Shown here: positions 44,476 to 54,880 of the stretch, piece by piece
How positions within the stretch are numbered: the stretch's first letter is position 1
Layout: every line of letters starts with the position of its first letter
Source of the DNA: Bacteroidales bacterium
Lineage (GTDB): Bacteria; Bacteroidota; Bacteroidia; Bacteroidales; UBA3824
Length of the DNA: 64,000 bases
Direction of reading: 5' to 3'
Assembly: GCA_017412115.1 (NCBI GenBank)
Contig: JAFPYR010000090.1
Coordinates: forward strand, 1 to 64,000
Position numbers and translations under genes: made by a program
The notes under the pieces: generated by a model
What the model was told of the DNA's origin: nothing
Seen by the model: the letters and a program-made list of their open reading frames with translations, nothing else
Databases searched by the model: none

Positions 44476-45092
44476 TAGTCTTCAATGATTAAATATGAAC
44501 CTTTAGGTCCCGGAACGGCACCCTTTACTAACAATAAATTGTGTTCAGCGATAATTTTTACAACTTGAAGGTTGCGAACTTTGATATTGTCGCCGCCGGT
44601 ACGACCAGCCATACGCATACCCTTGAAAACTTTTGAGGGGTATGAAGATGCGCCTAATCCGCCCGGTGCTCTCAAACGGTTGTGCTGTCCGTGAGTTGTA
44701 CCGCCAACACCGTTGAAGTGATAACGTTTTACAGGTCCTTGATAACCTTTACCTTTGGAAACACCACTTACATTAACGAATTTTACGTCATTCAATGACT
44801 CAACTGTTACAGTGTCGCCTAATTTTACTTCTTGTTCAATATTTTTGAACTCAACTACTTTTACTTTAGGAGTAGTACCTGCTTTTTCAAAATGTTTAAG
44901 TTCAGGCTTTGACGTGTTTTTGGCTTTCTTATCGTCAAAAGCAAGCTGAACGGCGTTGTAACCGTCAGTTTCTACGGTCTTAACCTGCGTTACTACGCAA
45001 GGACCGGCTTCAATTACAGTAACGGGTACGTTTACACCGTCTTCGTTGAAAACTGAGGTCATGCCTACTTTTTTTCCAATAATTCCTGACAT
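44475..45092 (-). CDS. rplC: 50S ribosomal protein L3
   Basis: uL3, 205 residues: [39 protein letters not shown] and the [20 protein letters not shown] loop near the peptidyl-transferase centre. A 107-base gap to rpsJ is the longest inside the upstream part of the cluster. Confidence 0.98.
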   Translation of the reverse strand: MSGIIGKKVGMTSVFNEDGVNVPVTVIEAGPCVVTQVKTVETDGYNAVQLAFDDKKAKNTSKPELKHFEKAGTTPKVKVVEFKNIEQEVKLGDTVTVESLNDVKFVNVSGVSKGKGYQGPVKRYHFNGVGGTTHGQHNRLRAPGGLGASSYPSKVFKGMRMAGRTGGDNIKVRNLQVVKIIAEHNLLLVKGAVPGPKGSYLIIED

Positions 45093-45199
45093 TTTAACAG
45101 AATTTTTGTGGTTTACTTCAACGGGCTCTGCCGAGAGCGGTAAACCGATTTTTAATAACTTTTACGTGTGTTAAAAAATTGTTTTTAACTCTTTAATCA

Positions 45200-45505
45200 T
45201 CAAACTTTGATTTCTACCGAAACACCGCTGGGGAGTTCAAGTTTCATAAGCGCATCAATAGTTTTAGAAGTAGAACTGTAGATGTCGATTAATCTCTTGA
45301 ATGATGACAACTGAAACTGCTCTCTCGATTTTTTGTTAACGAAAGTAGATCTGTTAACGGTAAAAATCCTCTTGTGAGTGGGCAACGGAACGGGACCGCT
45401 GACTACTGCGCCGGTGCTTTTTACGGTCTTAACAATCTTTTCAGCTGAATTGTCAACCAAGTTGTGATCGTAAGATTTCAATTTGATACGAATCTTTTGA
45501 CTCAT
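45200..45505 (-). CDS. rpsJ: 30S ribosomal protein S10
   Basis: uS10, 101 residues, also a NusB antitermination partner. It has [20 protein letters not shown] and [20 protein letters not shown]. It follows fusA by 11 bases; tuf, often between them in other phyla, is absent. Confidence 0.98.
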   Translation of the reverse strand: MSQKIRIKLKSYDHNLVDNSAEKIVKTVKSTGAVVSGPVPLPTHKRIFTVNRSTFVNKKSREQFQLSSFKRLIDIYSSTSKTIDALMKLELPSGVSVEIKV

Positions 45506-45516
45506 AATTCTTTTTT

Positions 45517-47637
45517 TTATAACTGGTCAATAAATGTAATTTTACCTCTTACCGTGTCGATTATACCTTGTGAAATCTGGGGTGGAACTGGCTCATAATC
45601 CTTAAATTGCATTGAGGAAATTGCCCTTCCCGATGTTAAAGTGCGCAAAACAGTAACATATCCGAAAGTTTCTGCAAGCGGTACTACCGATTTGATAATC
45701 TTTACTTTAGCCTTTGAATCAGTGCTTATTACCTGTCCCCTGCGTTTATTAACATCGGCAATAACATCGCCCATATATTCCTCAGGCGTATCAACCGTAA
45801 GTTCCATTACAGGTTCCAATAATATTGCTTTTGCTTTCTCTGTTGCCGCTTTAAAAGCCTGTTTAGCAGCAATTTCAAAAGACAGAGCGTCTGAATCCAC
45901 GCTGTGAAAACTGCCGTCGATAAGTTCAACGGTAAGACTTTGCATCTTGAATCCTCCTAAAGGTCCGTTGTTCATGGCCTCTAAGAAACCTTTCTCAACT
46001 GCCGGAATAAATTCTTTAGGAATTATACCGCCTTTAATAGAGTTTATGAATGTTAGACCCGTTGCGTTTTCTTCAGAAGGCGAAACTCTAACGGTAATAT
46101 CAGCAAATTTTCCTTTGCCACCGGTCTGCTTTTTGAAGACCTCATGATGTTCTACCGTTTTTGTAATCACTTCTTTGTACGTAACTTGAGGCTTGCCCTG
46201 AGTGATTTCGATATTGTATTCACGTCTTAAACGGTCAATTAAAATATCCAAATGCAACTCGCCCATTCCTCTGATAATCGTTTGACCTGTTTCATTGTCG
46301 GTTTCAACTTTGAAAGTCGGGTCTTCCTCAGATAATTTATTAAGGGCAACATCCATTTTATCAAGATCTGCTTGAGTTTTCGGCTCAATAGCCACGCCAA
46401 TAACGGGATCCGGAAATTTTATTGATTCAAAAATTACAGGATGCTTTTGATCCGTTAAAGAATCACCCGTGCGAATGTCTTTGAATCCCACAGCACCGCA
46501 AATATCACCGGCTTCTACAAAGTCCAAAGCCTGTTGTTTGTTTGCGTGCATTCTGTAAAGGTTTGAAATCCTTTCTTTTTTACCCGTTCTAACGTTATAA
46601 ACCTGCTCTCCTGAATTAAGTTTTCCCGAATATACTCTGATGTAAACAAGCCGTCCTACAAAAGGATCTACGGCAATCTTAAAAGCCAAAGCAGCAAAAG
46701 GTTCTTTGCTGTCAGGTTTTCTAAGAATCTCAACGTCAGGATTTACGGGATCAACGCCTTTTACGGCACCTAAATCCAAGGGAGAGGGCAAATAAGCCGT
46801 TACAGCATCCAAAAGCTTTTGAACACCTTTGTTTTTGAGCGAAGAACCGCACAAAACAGGTACCGCTTTTAATGACACCGTTGCACTGCGAAGCACCTTT
46901 TTAATGTCCTCTTCGGATATTTTGGTGCTATCGTCCAAATACTTTTCAAGAAAACTGTCGTCGCCGAAATCTGCACAGCGCTCAAGCATTTTATCACGCC
47001 ATTCCGCTGCCAAATCCTGCAAATCGTCGGGAATTTCAGCAACCTCGAAATGCATTCCGTCGTCGCCGCTATTCCAAACGTAAGCTTTCATTTCAATCAG
47101 GTCTACGATACCTTGAAATTTGTCCTCGCTGCCGATAGGAATTTGTACAGGAATAGGACTTGCGCCCAATTTCTCTTCAATCTCCTGAACAACAGAGAAA
47201 AAATCGGCTCCGATTCTGTCCATCTTATTAACGAAGGCAATCCTCGGAACATTGTATCTGTCAGCCTGTTTCCAAACGGTTTCCGACTGAGGCTCTACAC
47301 CGCCTACACCGCAAAAAACTGCAACGGCACCATCCAAAACTCTTAACGACCTTTCAACCTCAACAGTGAAGTCCACGTGTCCGGGAGTATCAATAATATT
47401 AATGGTATGTTTTACTCCGTTATAAGTCCAATATGCGGTAATTGCGGCAGAAGTAATGGTGATTCCTCTCTCCTTTTCTTGCGACATCCAGTCCATTGTA
47501 GCCGCTCCGTCGTGAACCTCGCCCATTTTGTGAGTAACGCCGGTATAATAAAGTATACGCTCAGTAGTCGTAGTTTTACCTGCGTCTATATGAGCCATAA
47601 TTCCGATGTTTCTCGTGTTTTGAAGTGTATTGTCCAT
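45517..47637 (-). CDS. fusA: Translation elongation factor G
   Basis: The 706-residue GTPase drives ribosomal translocation. GTP motifs: AHIDAGKTT (15-23), DTPGH (84-88) and NKMD (138-141), with switch I around [10 protein letters not shown]. Domains II-V are complete, with [20 protein letters not shown] and [20 protein letters not shown] near the end. It sits between rpsG and rpsJ as in other Bacteroidota. Confidence 0.98.
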   Translation of the reverse strand: MDNTLQNTRNIGIMAHIDAGKTTTTERILYYTGVTHKMGEVHDGAATMDWMSQEKERGITITSAAITAYWTYNGVKHTINIIDTPGHVDFTVEVERSLRVLDGAVAVFCGVGGVEPQSETVWKQADRYNVPRIAFVNKMDRIGADFFSVVQEIEEKLGASPIPVQIPIGSEDKFQGIVDLIEMKAYVWNSGDDGMHFEVAEIPDDLQDLAAEWRDKMLERCADFGDDSFLEKYLDDSTKISEEDIKKVLRSATVSLKAVPVLCGSSLKNKGVQKLLDAVTAYLPSPLDLGAVKGVDPVNPDVEILRKPDSKEPFAALAFKIAVDPFVGRLVYIRVYSGKLNSGEQVYNVRTGKKERISNLYRMHANKQQALDFVEAGDICGAVGFKDIRTGDSLTDQKHPVIFESIKFPDPVIGVAIEPKTQADLDKMDVALNKLSEEDPTFKVETDNETGQTIIRGMGELHLDILIDRLRREYNIEITQGKPQVTYKEVITKTVEHHEVFKKQTGGKGKFADITVRVSPSEENATGLTFINSIKGGIIPKEFIPAVEKGFLEAMNNGPLGGFKMQSLTVELIDGSFHSVDSDALSFEIAAKQAFKAATEKAKAILLEPVMELTVDTPEEYMGDVIADVNKRRGQVISTDSKAKVKIIKSVVPLAETFGYVTVLRTLTSGRAISSMQFKDYEPVPPQISQGIIDTVRGKITFIDQL

Positions 47638-47674
47638 TTCGTTTAGCGTTCTATCAATGTTAATTTTTCAGTCG

Positions 47675-48151
47675 TTAGAATCTGAAGAAAGCGAAAGCCT
47701 TGTTGGCTTCTGCCATACGGTGCGTATCCTCTTTTTTCTTGAAAGCTGCACCTTCCTCGTTGTATGCTGCAACTATCTCAGCTGCAAGTTTTTCAGCCAT
47801 AGAATGTCCTGAACGGAGTCTTGCATAACGGATTAAGTGCTTTACGCCGATAGATTCTTTTCTATCAGGACGGATTTCCATAGGAACTTGGAAAGTAGCA
47901 CCGCCGATTCTGCGAGATTTAACCTCAACGTCCGGAGTAATGTTTTCCATAGCTTTTTTCCATACCTCGGTAGGAGTTTTGCCGGTTTCTTTGGTTTTTT
48001 CACCGACAAGTTCCAAAGCCTTGTAGAAAATTTTGAAAGCCACGCTCTTCTTTCCGTCAATCATCATATCGTTTACAAAGCGTGTAACAAGTACATCACC
48101 GTAAACGGGATCGGGAAGAATTACTCTTTTCTTTGGTTTTGATTTTCTCAT
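47675..48151 (-). CDS. rpsG: 30S ribosomal protein S7
   Basis: uS7, 158 residues, nucleates the 30S head. It has [39 protein letters not shown] and [19 protein letters not shown]. Confidence 0.98.
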   Translation of the reverse strand: MRKSKPKKRVILPDPVYGDVLVTRFVNDMMIDGKKSVAFKIFYKALELVGEKTKETGKTPTEVWKKAMENITPDVEVKSRRIGGATFQVPMEIRPDRKESIGVKHLIRYARLRSGHSMAEKLAAEIVAAYNEEGAAFKKKEDTHRMAEANKAFAFFRF

Positions 48152-48177
48152 CTCTTTACTTAATCAATTAATTTGAT

Positions 48178-48558
48178 TTACTTTTTCTGCTTAGGTTTCT
48201 TAGCGCCGTATTTTGACCTCTGCTGACCTCTGTTAGCAACGCCCGCTGTATCCAAAGTACCGCGGATGATGTGATAACGTACGCCCGGCAAGTCTTTTAC
48301 ACGACCGCCTCTAACCATTACGATTGAGTGTTCCTGAAGGTTATGTCCCTCACCCGGAATGTATGCATTCACTTCCTTCTTGTTAGAAAGTCTTACTCTG
48401 GCAACTTTGCGCATTGCAGAGTTAGGTTTCTTCGGGGTTGTGGTGTAAACACGCATACAAACGCCGCGTTTCTGAGGACAAGAATCCAATGCCGGAGACT
48501 TACTTTTTACCGTAATAGTCTTTCTACCTTTTCTTACTAATTGTTGAATTGTAGGCAT
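48178..48558 (-). CDS. rpsL: 30S ribosomal protein S12
   Basis: uS12, 126 residues, monitors decoding. [19 protein letters not shown] and [20 protein letters not shown] are intact, with the lysines whose change gives streptomycin resistance still wild type. It is the first gene of the whole supercluster and has its own promoter. Confidence 0.98.
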   Translation of the reverse strand: MPTIQQLVRKGRKTITVKSKSPALDSCPQKRGVCMRVYTTTPKKPNSAMRKVARVRLSNKKEVNAYIPGEGHNLQEHSIVMVRGGRVKDLPGVRYHIIRGTLDTAGVANRGQQRSKYGAKKPKQKK

Positions 48559-48593
48559 TTCTCTTATCTTTGAAATTTATACATTTTGGACTG

Positions 48594-48623
48594 CAAAATT
48601 AGTAATTTTTAGTTAATTACAAA
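48594..48623 (-). promoter_or_regulatory. Promoter of the str-S10-spc supercluster
   Basis: On the minus strand TTTG (48623-48620), 18 bases, TAATTTTG (48601-48594) fit the Bacteroidota consensus. The leader to rpsL would be about 30 bases. Confidence 0.75.
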
Positions 48624-49114
48624 TATTTTTTTTTGACTTTTTTGAAAGTTTTTTGATTTTTCTTATTTTTTATAGATTAAAACGTTATCAATCAATAAGT
48701 TAATACAGTATGTTAATTTTTTGTAATTTTTTATCCGCCTGATAATCGCTAAATTAATCTCATTCTAAGAAAAACAGACACCTAAAATTTTGTTAGCCTT
48801 TTAAAAAAAATAAAACTCAAAAAATTCACAATAATCCGTCACCTATTTTTTATCACCCCTTCTTAAAAAAAACGAAAACTTTTAAATACAATTTTACGTG
48901 ATGACAAAAGTAGTAATTAAATTATATATTTTTTATTACTTTTTTTATATTTAACATTATTTTACGAATAGTTTTAGCATTATAATATACATTTTAACAA
49001 CAAAAAGCGACACCACATTATATTATAACGGCATTTTTTACATACTGTTAATTAAAGTTAAAAAAGTACTTTAACATTACTTGCGAAACTACAATTCATG
49101 CTTGCAGTGCGATT
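48624..49114. other. AT-rich intergenic stretch without recognised feature
   Basis: About 490 bases with no plausible gene, RNA or terminator that I can see. The last part (about 49087-49113) contains ACTACAATTCATGCTTGCAG, an inverted, imperfect copy of part of the tandem unit that follows. Confidence 0.6.
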
Positions 49115-49415
49115 ACTCAAGCCTTGAGTACTAACGCTGCAAGGTGGAATTGCTATCACTCAAGGCTTGAGTACTAACGCTGCAAGGTGGAATTGCTATT
49201 ACTCAAGCCTTGAGTACTAACGCTGCAAGCCTGAATTGTAGTTACTCAAGCCTTGAGTAATAACGCTGCAAGGCTGAATCGTAGTTACTCAAGGCTTGAG
49301 TGATAGCTCTGCAATGGTGAATTGTCACCATGCAAAAAATGTGAAAGCCCGCTGCAATGGTGAATTATCACTTTACAAAAAATGTAAAGCAAGGCCGCAA
49401 GCAAGAATTGTTATA
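49115..49415. repeat. Array of seven 43-bp tandem units, five with a 15-bp palindrome
   Basis: Units start at 49115, 49158, 49201, 49244, 49287, 49330 and 49373, exactly 43 bases apart. Units 1-5 begin with ACTCAAG-S-CTTGAGT, a perfect palindrome whose centre base is C, G, C, C, G. The rest of each unit is close to NNTAACGCTGCAAGGNTGAA. Units 6 and 7 keep the period and the GCTGCAA..GAATT core but have lost the palindrome. There are no spacers, so it is not a CRISPR array. The period is close to four helical turns, so bound dimers would stack on one face. Confidence 0.93.
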
Positions 49416-49459
49416 AATCGTCCGCTGAAAAATAAGAAAAAACTTATTAAAAAACGGGC

Positions 49460-49494
49460 AAAAAAAAACAGCGCACAGTTTTCAACTTACGCTG
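49460..49494 (-). terminator. Terminator of the ftsZ-siaB-siaC end of the division cluster
   Basis: On the minus strand CAGCG (49494-49490) pairs with CGCTG (49473-49469), extended by AAGTT/AACT, and a long T-run (49468-49460) follows. It lies about 40 bases past the siaC-like stop. Confidence 0.75.
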
Positions 49495-49532
49495 CTTTTG
49501 TTATCAAAACATGGAATAACACATAAAATACA

Positions 49533-49910
49533 CTATTCGTCAATTTCGATAAGTTCAAAAGGTACATTAACAAGTTTTTTATACCTTGCGCCCAAAGCTT
49601 TCATATCCTCGTCAATTGATTCGTAAAACCAACGGACTCTGACATCGCCTTTTTCAGCAACTTTCTGAAGCAACAATATCACTTGTATAACCTGCTTACT
49701 CGAAGCCGTATTAACATACTCTAAATCGAAGTCAAACTGAGTCTGAACATTAGGCTCTTCAGCATATTGCTTTATCCAATCCAAAACAGGACGGTAAAAA
49801 TCAAGAGCATTCTCCGGTACCGAAATCTTAGAAATTTTAAAAATTCCGGATTCGGGATCGAATATTATTTCAGGGGTATCTTCAGTTTCTTCTCTAATAA
49901 ATTTTTCCAT
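49533..49910 (-). CDS. SiaC-family regulatory phosphoprotein (DUF1987)
   Basis: The 125-residue protein fits DUF1987/SiaC: PEIIFDPESGIFKISKISVP, ENALDFYRPVLDWIKQYAEE and FDFDLEYVNTASSKQVIQVI. The TASSK stretch holds the Ser/Thr that is phosphorylated by SiaB in Pseudomonas, where SiaC then controls the diguanylate cyclase SiaD. No SiaD-like GGDEF gene is in the window, so the output partner here is unknown. It lies 14 bases after the double SiaB gene. Confidence 0.88.
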   Translation of the reverse strand: MEKFIREETEDTPEIIFDPESGIFKISKISVPENALDFYRPVLDWIKQYAEEPNVQTQFDFDLEYVNTASSKQVIQVILLLQKVAEKGDVRVRWFYESIDEDMKALGARYKKLVNVPFELIEIDE

Positions 49911-49924
49911 ATCGTAAGTAATGT

Positions 49925-51079
49925 TTATTTTTTAGTTTTTACACTTGTCTGCAACAGATAGAACTGCTCATTATCATTAACCGGCAAGAATTTGTATTTC
50001 AAAGGTCTGTCGCTCTTAATCCTCAAATCAGAGAACCCTAAACCGGTCTTTTTAGCATCAGCAGTATCAAAATCCAAAAGAATATCATCGTAATAATCCG
50101 AAAGTTCGTCTTTTGTCATACCGTTTACAAACTCCAATCTCTCGGTAATAATAGCCTTAGCAGAGTCTTGAATAATATTACCCGATGTTAAAATCGTTTC
50201 ATTACCCATCTGACCCAAGAAAAATACTCCGGAGATTCCGGCGCCGCCGTTCTTATCAGATTTATGACCGTGTTTAATAATGTTTTGCAACATCTCCACC
50301 ATTACGTTTGAAATCTTAATCGTGGTAAGCGGCATACTATTCATTCTCGATTTTATAATCGCTAAAAGGCTCAACAAGTTTTCCTGATTGAAAAATCCGT
50401 TGAAATACAATAATATATTATCGGTGTTCATCTGCCTGTGCAATGCCTTAACACTCTCAAGCGAAGAATGATGACTATTGCCGTCAGGAGTACCGTATGA
50501 GGCATCCGTGGGAATCAAGGTTTGAAGATAAAAATAAGTAAACTCATCATCAAGTTTTTCAAAGCTGTAAAGCAACTTATTACCCGATTTCCTTGACATT
50601 TCAATCAATCCGAGCCCTGCACCGCCTTTATCAGAGATGTTTCCGTTAGAGAGAATCTCTCTGTGGAATTTCTTCAACTCGTCGGGAGTCAGCGAATTAA
50701 TAACATCAAGTTTGGATTTCAAACTTTCGATTTTGTCGTTAGCGACGATATTTCCTGTCGAAATATAATAACGTGCGCCGTTCTTCTGAATGGCAAAAAT
50801 TCCGGGAAATTTGTCAAAATCCTTATCATTAGCAATCTCTTCCTGATGATGGGTTATATTCTGCAAACCCTCCACCATGATATAATAAATACGTTTTTGC
50901 AAAGTAGCCTGAGATTGATTGGTTACTTTAGCAATATTGGTGTCAGCCAAAAAAAGTATCTTTTTGGTGATGCTGTGGTCAAAAAAACCTCTGTAAACGT
51001 ATTCAAAATCGTTGTCATGTATCCTCTGAAACAAAGGATAAGCAATCTCAAACAAATTCTGACCTGATTCTTGTGCCAT
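49925..51079 (-). CDS. Tandem double SiaB-type protein kinase
   Basis: SiaB proteins (DUF6272, GHKL-like fold) are about 180 residues and phosphorylate SiaC. This one is 384 residues and holds two copies. Copy 1 (about 1-190) has VEGLQNITHH (69-78), STGNIV (107-112) and KGGAGLGL (151-158). Copy 2 (about 210-384) has VEMLQNIIKH (261-270), TSGNII (298-303) and KKTGLGF (343-349). Both keep the N-box QNIxxH, but copy 2 has lost part of the glycine loop, so one half may be catalytic and the other regulatory. It is placed between ftsZ and siaC, 59 bases after ftsZ. Confidence 0.85.
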   Translation of the reverse strand: MAQESGQNLFEIAYPLFQRIHDNDFEYVYRGFFDHSITKKILFLADTNIAKVTNQSQATLQKRIYYIMVEGLQNITHHQEEIANDKDFDKFPGIFAIQKNGARYYISTGNIVANDKIESLKSKLDVINSLTPDELKKFHREILSNGNISDKGGAGLGLIEMSRKSGNKLLYSFEKLDDEFTYFYLQTLIPTDASYGTPDGNSHHSSLESVKALHRQMNTDNILLYFNGFFNQENLLSLLAIIKSRMNSMPLTTIKISNVMVEMLQNIIKHGHKSDKNGGAGISGVFFLGQMGNETILTSGNIIQDSAKAIITERLEFVNGMTKDELSDYYDDILLDFDTADAKKTGLGFSDLRIKSDRPLKYKFLPVNDNEQFYLLQTSVKTKK

Positions 51080-51138
51080 AACTTATTCTTAAAAAAATGT
51101 ATTAATAGTATTCTTATCAATGCAATAAAAATGCCAAT

Positions 51139-52587
51139 CTATTCCGCCCCAAGTTGGAATTTTTGGTATTTGCCTTCTTTATAGGCACCGATATTTAATT
51201 TTACATTTTTCCTTTGATACGCCGGAGTATCCTCGTACTCTTTTATCTGCTCATCTCTGAATGCAGAAAAATCTATACGTCTGAAATTTCCCGCAACCAT
51301 AACTGCGCCATCTTCGTCATCTTCCTCAGAATCAGAGTCTTCAGCCTCAGGATTTTCGTCGCCGCCGAGATCAATCTCGGTTGTGCCGACTTCTACTTTG
51401 TCGGGAATTTCATCCTCTGCGTTAGTAGTTTTTTTTTCAGTAGTAGTATCTTGTTCGTTCTTTTTTTCAGTAGTATTTTCTTCCTTTTCCTGCGGTTGTG
51501 ATTGCGGCTCTACTGAGGGCGCAAATGCCGGCTTAGGATTATCCAAATCGGCAAAGGTATTTTTAGGAACATAACCTCCAACCTCGTAAGGATTAAGAAT
51601 TTCTCTTGTATTGAAACCGGTTGCAATCAACGTAACGCATATCGAACTGTTGAGCGAGGCATCTCTTGTAGCACCCCAAATAAGGTCGGCATTAGAACCG
51701 GCTTTAGCTTGGATATACTCATTGACAAGACCGATTTCGTCAAGAGTAGCCTCCTCAGAGCCTGAAGAAATATTAACGAGGACGTTTTTAGCACCGTTAA
51801 TATCGTTGTTGTTCAAAAGGGGAGAATCCAAAGCCATTTGAACGGCTTTGATAGCACGGTTTTCGCCTTCGGCCTTACCCGTACCCATAAGAGCAACATG
51901 AGAATCCGTCATAACGGCTTTCACATCGGCAAAATCGACGTTAATATCACCCGTTACGGTAATAATCTCGGCAATACCTTTTACCGCCATGGTAAGAATG
52001 TTATCTGCATTTGTAAATGCTTCAGATGCAGACATTTTACCGTATATTTCACGGATTTTTTCGTTATCGATGATAAGAAGAGAGTCCACTTTGTCTGCCA
52101 ATTCGGCAAGACCGACAAGAGCTTGTCGTACACGTTTAGGACCTTCAAAACGGAACGGAATAGTAACTATGGCAACCGTTAAAATACCCATCTCCTTAGA
52201 AAGCGCAGCAATCACAGGCGCAGCTCCGGTACCCGTTCCGCCGCCCATACCTGCCGTTATAAACAACATTTTGGTAACATTGCCGTCTACAAGGACTTTG
52301 CGTATGTCGTCAAGACTTTCCGTTGCAGCATTTTTGCCGTTTTCAGGATTGTTGCCCGCCCCGAGTCCCTGAGTAAGAGAGACACCGAGTTGAATTTTAA
52401 CGGGAACTTTACTCTCCGAAAGCACTTGATTATCAGTATTGGAGATAATGAAATCCACATCTTTGATGCCGCATTCCGCCATGTGGCCTACTGCGTTTCC
52501 GCCGCCTCCGCCGACACCAAGCACTTTTATTATATTGTTTTTGGTTTCAAAATTAAAACCTAATATATCGTTTTCTTCCGCTACCAT
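51139..52587 (-). CDS. ftsZ: Cell division protein FtsZ
   Basis: The tubulin-like GTPase forms the Z ring. The 482 residues include GVGGGGGNAVGHM (24-36), the signature GMGGGTGTGAAP (113-124) and an NTD motif near 50-52. After the core (about 330) is an acidic, low-complexity linker (EDSDSEEDDEDGA) and a C-terminal peptide region DTPAYQRKNVKLNIGAYKEG as in Bacteroidota. The start is 47 bases after ftsA. Confidence 0.98.
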   Translation of the reverse strand: MVAEENDILGFNFETKNNIIKVLGVGGGGGNAVGHMAECGIKDVDFIISNTDNQVLSESKVPVKIQLGVSLTQGLGAGNNPENGKNAATESLDDIRKVLVDGNVTKMLFITAGMGGGTGTGAAPVIAALSKEMGILTVAIVTIPFRFEGPKRVRQALVGLAELADKVDSLLIIDNEKIREIYGKMSASEAFTNADNILTMAVKGIAEIITVTGDINVDFADVKAVMTDSHVALMGTGKAEGENRAIKAVQMALDSPLLNNNDINGAKNVLVNISSGSEEATLDEIGLVNEYIQAKAGSNADLIWGATRDASLNSSICVTLIATGFNTREILNPYEVGGYVPKNTFADLDNPKPAFAPSVEPQSQPQEKEENTTEKKNEQDTTTEKKTTNAEDEIPDKVEVGTTEIDLGGDENPEAEDSDSEEDDEDGAVMVAGNFRRIDFSAFRDEQIKEYEDTPAYQRKNVKLNIGAYKEGKYQKFQLGAE

Positions 52588-52633
52588 GATAAAGTATGTT
52601 AGAGATTTGTTGTTTAAAGTTCAAAATTTTAGC

Positions 52634-54022
52634 TTATACTTTGGAGCCTTCGGAATCTGCAAGAAAATCTTTAGCAATGCCGTTGGCAAAACTCTTGATT
52701 TTATTCCAAAAACCGCCGGACTTTTCTTTGGTTTCTTCAACTTTTTTGTCAGAAGTAGGATTTGAATCCTTTTTGCCGCCGCTTGAAGGAGTGTCTTGAT
52801 TTTGCAAACGTTTTTCGTCAGACATTTTTTTCATCTTGTCAAGACGGTCGTAATATTCGCTGCCTTTTATCAAAAGACCGACAGCTGCCGAATATTTTAC
52901 AGTCTGGGTATTATCACCGCCGTTACTTAAATACTCGTTTCTAACACCGCCTATTCTAACGTTTTCAACGCCTAAACGGAATCTTGTAAGTTGTGAAATA
53001 TTTTTCATCAAGGCACTTCCGCCCGTCAAAACGACACCTGCCGGAAGTTTTCCCGAATAACCGCGGCTCTCAATAAAATGAGCTATACCGCCCAAAATTT
53101 CATCTAAACGGGCATTTATAATATTAGCTAAATCTGCAAAAGAAATCTCCGTTGATCTGCCGAAAGCATTTACAACGGCGAGTTTTTTCTTAAAATCCTT
53201 TCCACAGAGAGCATAACCGTACTGAAGTTTCAATGCCTCAGCCTGACGGGGTATCAAATGGCATGCAGAGTTAATATCATTAGTTACGGAAACACCGCCG
53301 AAAGGCACAAAAGAGGTAGCCGCTAAAGCTTTGTCTTGGAAAACGGCAATATCGGTTGTGCCGCCTCCGATGTCAGCTACCAAAACACCGGCTTCTTTTT
53401 CTTCGTCAGTAAGCACAGCCTCTGCCGAAGCCAAAGGTTCGAGAATAATTTTTACGATGTTAAAACCGGCCATCTCAAAGGCTAAACGTATGTTTCTCAC
53501 AGAATTAACCTTTCCGACAGCAACGTAAAAATCACCGATAAGTTTTCTTCCTACGAAACCTACCGGATTGGGTCCGACCTCAGTCAAATCGACATGAAAC
53601 GACAAAGGAATCACATGGATAATCTCTTCGCCCGGCTCTTTACTAAGATTATACACCTCCTCCGTAAGCGAATCAACATCTCCTTGAACGATAGTCTTGC
53701 CGTTAGTGTCATTACCGTCGGTAATACATTTGGAATGAGAATATACGGTATCCCTTATATTCTGTCCTGCTATCCCTACAAAAACATTCTTAATGTCCGC
53801 CTGCTGCATACCGGCAGAGTTTTTACAACGGTTCATGGCCATTTTGACCGCTCTTGCGACTTCGCCTACATTTTGTACCGAGCCATGTATAACGCCGTTA
53901 GTCTCCGCCTCGCCGCAACCGAGAACGTTAAGTTTACCAAACTCATCTTTGATGCCGAGGATTGCTACAACTTTTGTAGTACCGATATCTACCGCGGCAA
54001 CGATTCTGTTTTTAGTAGTCAT
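52634..54022 (-). CDS. ftsA: Cell division protein FtsA
   Basis: FtsA is an actin-like membrane anchor for FtsZ. The 462 residues have AVDIGTTKVVAILG (10-23) as phosphate loop 1, ADIGGGTTDIAVF (215-227) as loop 2 and VVLTGGSALMKNI for adenosine. A Ser/Lys-rich linker leads to the amphipathic membrane-targeting helix FWNKIKSFANGIAKDFL. Confidence 0.97.
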   Translation of the reverse strand: MTTKNRIVAAVDIGTTKVVAILGIKDEFGKLNVLGCGEAETNGVIHGSVQNVGEVARAVKMAMNRCKNSAGMQQADIKNVFVGIAGQNIRDTVYSHSKCITDGNDTNGKTIVQGDVDSLTEEVYNLSKEPGEEIIHVIPLSFHVDLTEVGPNPVGFVGRKLIGDFYVAVGKVNSVRNIRLAFEMAGFNIVKIILEPLASAEAVLTDEEKEAGVLVADIGGGTTDIAVFQDKALAATSFVPFGGVSVTNDINSACHLIPRQAEALKLQYGYALCGKDFKKKLAVVNAFGRSTEISFADLANIINARLDEILGGIAHFIESRGYSGKLPAGVVLTGGSALMKNISQLTRFRLGVENVRIGGVRNEYLSNGGDNTQTVKYSAAVGLLIKGSEYYDRLDKMKKMSDEKRLQNQDTPSSGGKKDSNPTSDKKVEETKEKSGGFWNKIKSFANGIAKDFLADSEGSKV

Positions 54023-54064
54023 GCCAATTTTCTTTTTTAATGTTTCCTTAGCTGATATTTCTAT

Positions 54065-54880
54065 TTACAAAATATCCTTATTATTATTTGCAGAACGCTT
54101 TTTGCAGACAATCTGATCCTTGTATTTTACAGAAATCCGACTGTAAGTGTTCCACCCCGTTTTCTTTAAACCTTTGAAATAAAACTCTTTGAGGATATAC
54201 ATTTTTTTGTCATAATCCTCCATAGAGCCGATTGAAAGTATTTGCGATCCTAACATCGGGACAAGTTCGTATTCACCCGAAGAATTAACAAAAATCTGTT
54301 CAATCTGATCCCTCCAAAAATCATCTTTTAATATGAGCTGCGAAAGACGGAAAATATCGTAAGTGGTTTTGCCCGAGATACCTTCCTTATAATCCGCCTT
54401 GTAAATTTTGCCGTCGGAAAAATCAAACTTATCTTTGATAAATCCGTTAGCCACAATTACTTGCGAGGAATATTTGTCGGAAGTCGGGAATATTATCCCG
54501 TCGCCGTCAATATAATACGACTTTCCCTCGTTGTTGATAACCATAACAAGCGGATGCCTTTGAACGACATCAATTTTCAGCTTGCCCGATATTGTTTTAT
54601 AAATCGCAACACTCCTTATAAAAGGATGCTCCTGAAGTTTATTTTTAAGAACGAAAATATTGATACTGTCCATTTTGTAACCCTGAATATTAGGAATTAC
54701 GGAATAAATCAAGTCCAACACTTCGTTTGATTCCACAAAATGCGCCTCAAGCGAATCTTTGATAACAATATCAATAGAATCGCAACGCGTATTATGGAAC
54801 TTATTAAGTGCCAAATACATCATAAGCAGCAACGATAGAGCCGCTGCAAGTTTCAGTACTTTGCGCTTTGATACTTTCAT
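54065..54880 (-). CDS. ftsQ: Cell division protein FtsQ/DivIB
   Basis: The 271-residue protein has one N-terminal membrane helix (about 10-26, LKLAAALSLLLMMYLAL). A POTRA-like domain follows (about 32-105, with VIKDSLEAHFVESNEVLDLI and NIQGYKMDSINIFVLKNKLQ), then a beta domain. It links cytoplasmic and periplasmic division proteins. Family sequence is poorly conserved, so position between murC and ftsA is part of the evidence. Confidence 0.92.
   Translation of the reverse strand: MKVSKRKVLKLAAALSLLLMMYLALNKFHNTRCDSIDIVIKDSLEAHFVESNEVLDLIYSVIPNIQGYKMDSINIFVLKNKLQEHPFIRSVAIYKTISGKLKIDVVQRHPLVMVINNEGKSYYIDGDGIIFPTSDKYSSQVIVANGFIKDKFDFSDGKIYKADYKEGISGKTTYDIFRLSQLILKDDFWRDQIEQIFVNSSGEYELVPMLGSQILSIGSMEDYDKKMYILKEFYFKGLKKTGWNTYSRISVKYKDQIVCKKRSANNNKDIL

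Noticed and set aside
49115-49415. CRISPR array
   Set aside because: The units are contiguous with no variable spacers, 43-base units include the palindrome and conserved flank, and no cas gene is near.
49296-49526. Open frame of 76 residues on the plus strand
   Set aside because: It lies inside the degenerate repeats and the AT-rich tail, with Lys/Asn-rich low-complexity sequence and no family resemblance.
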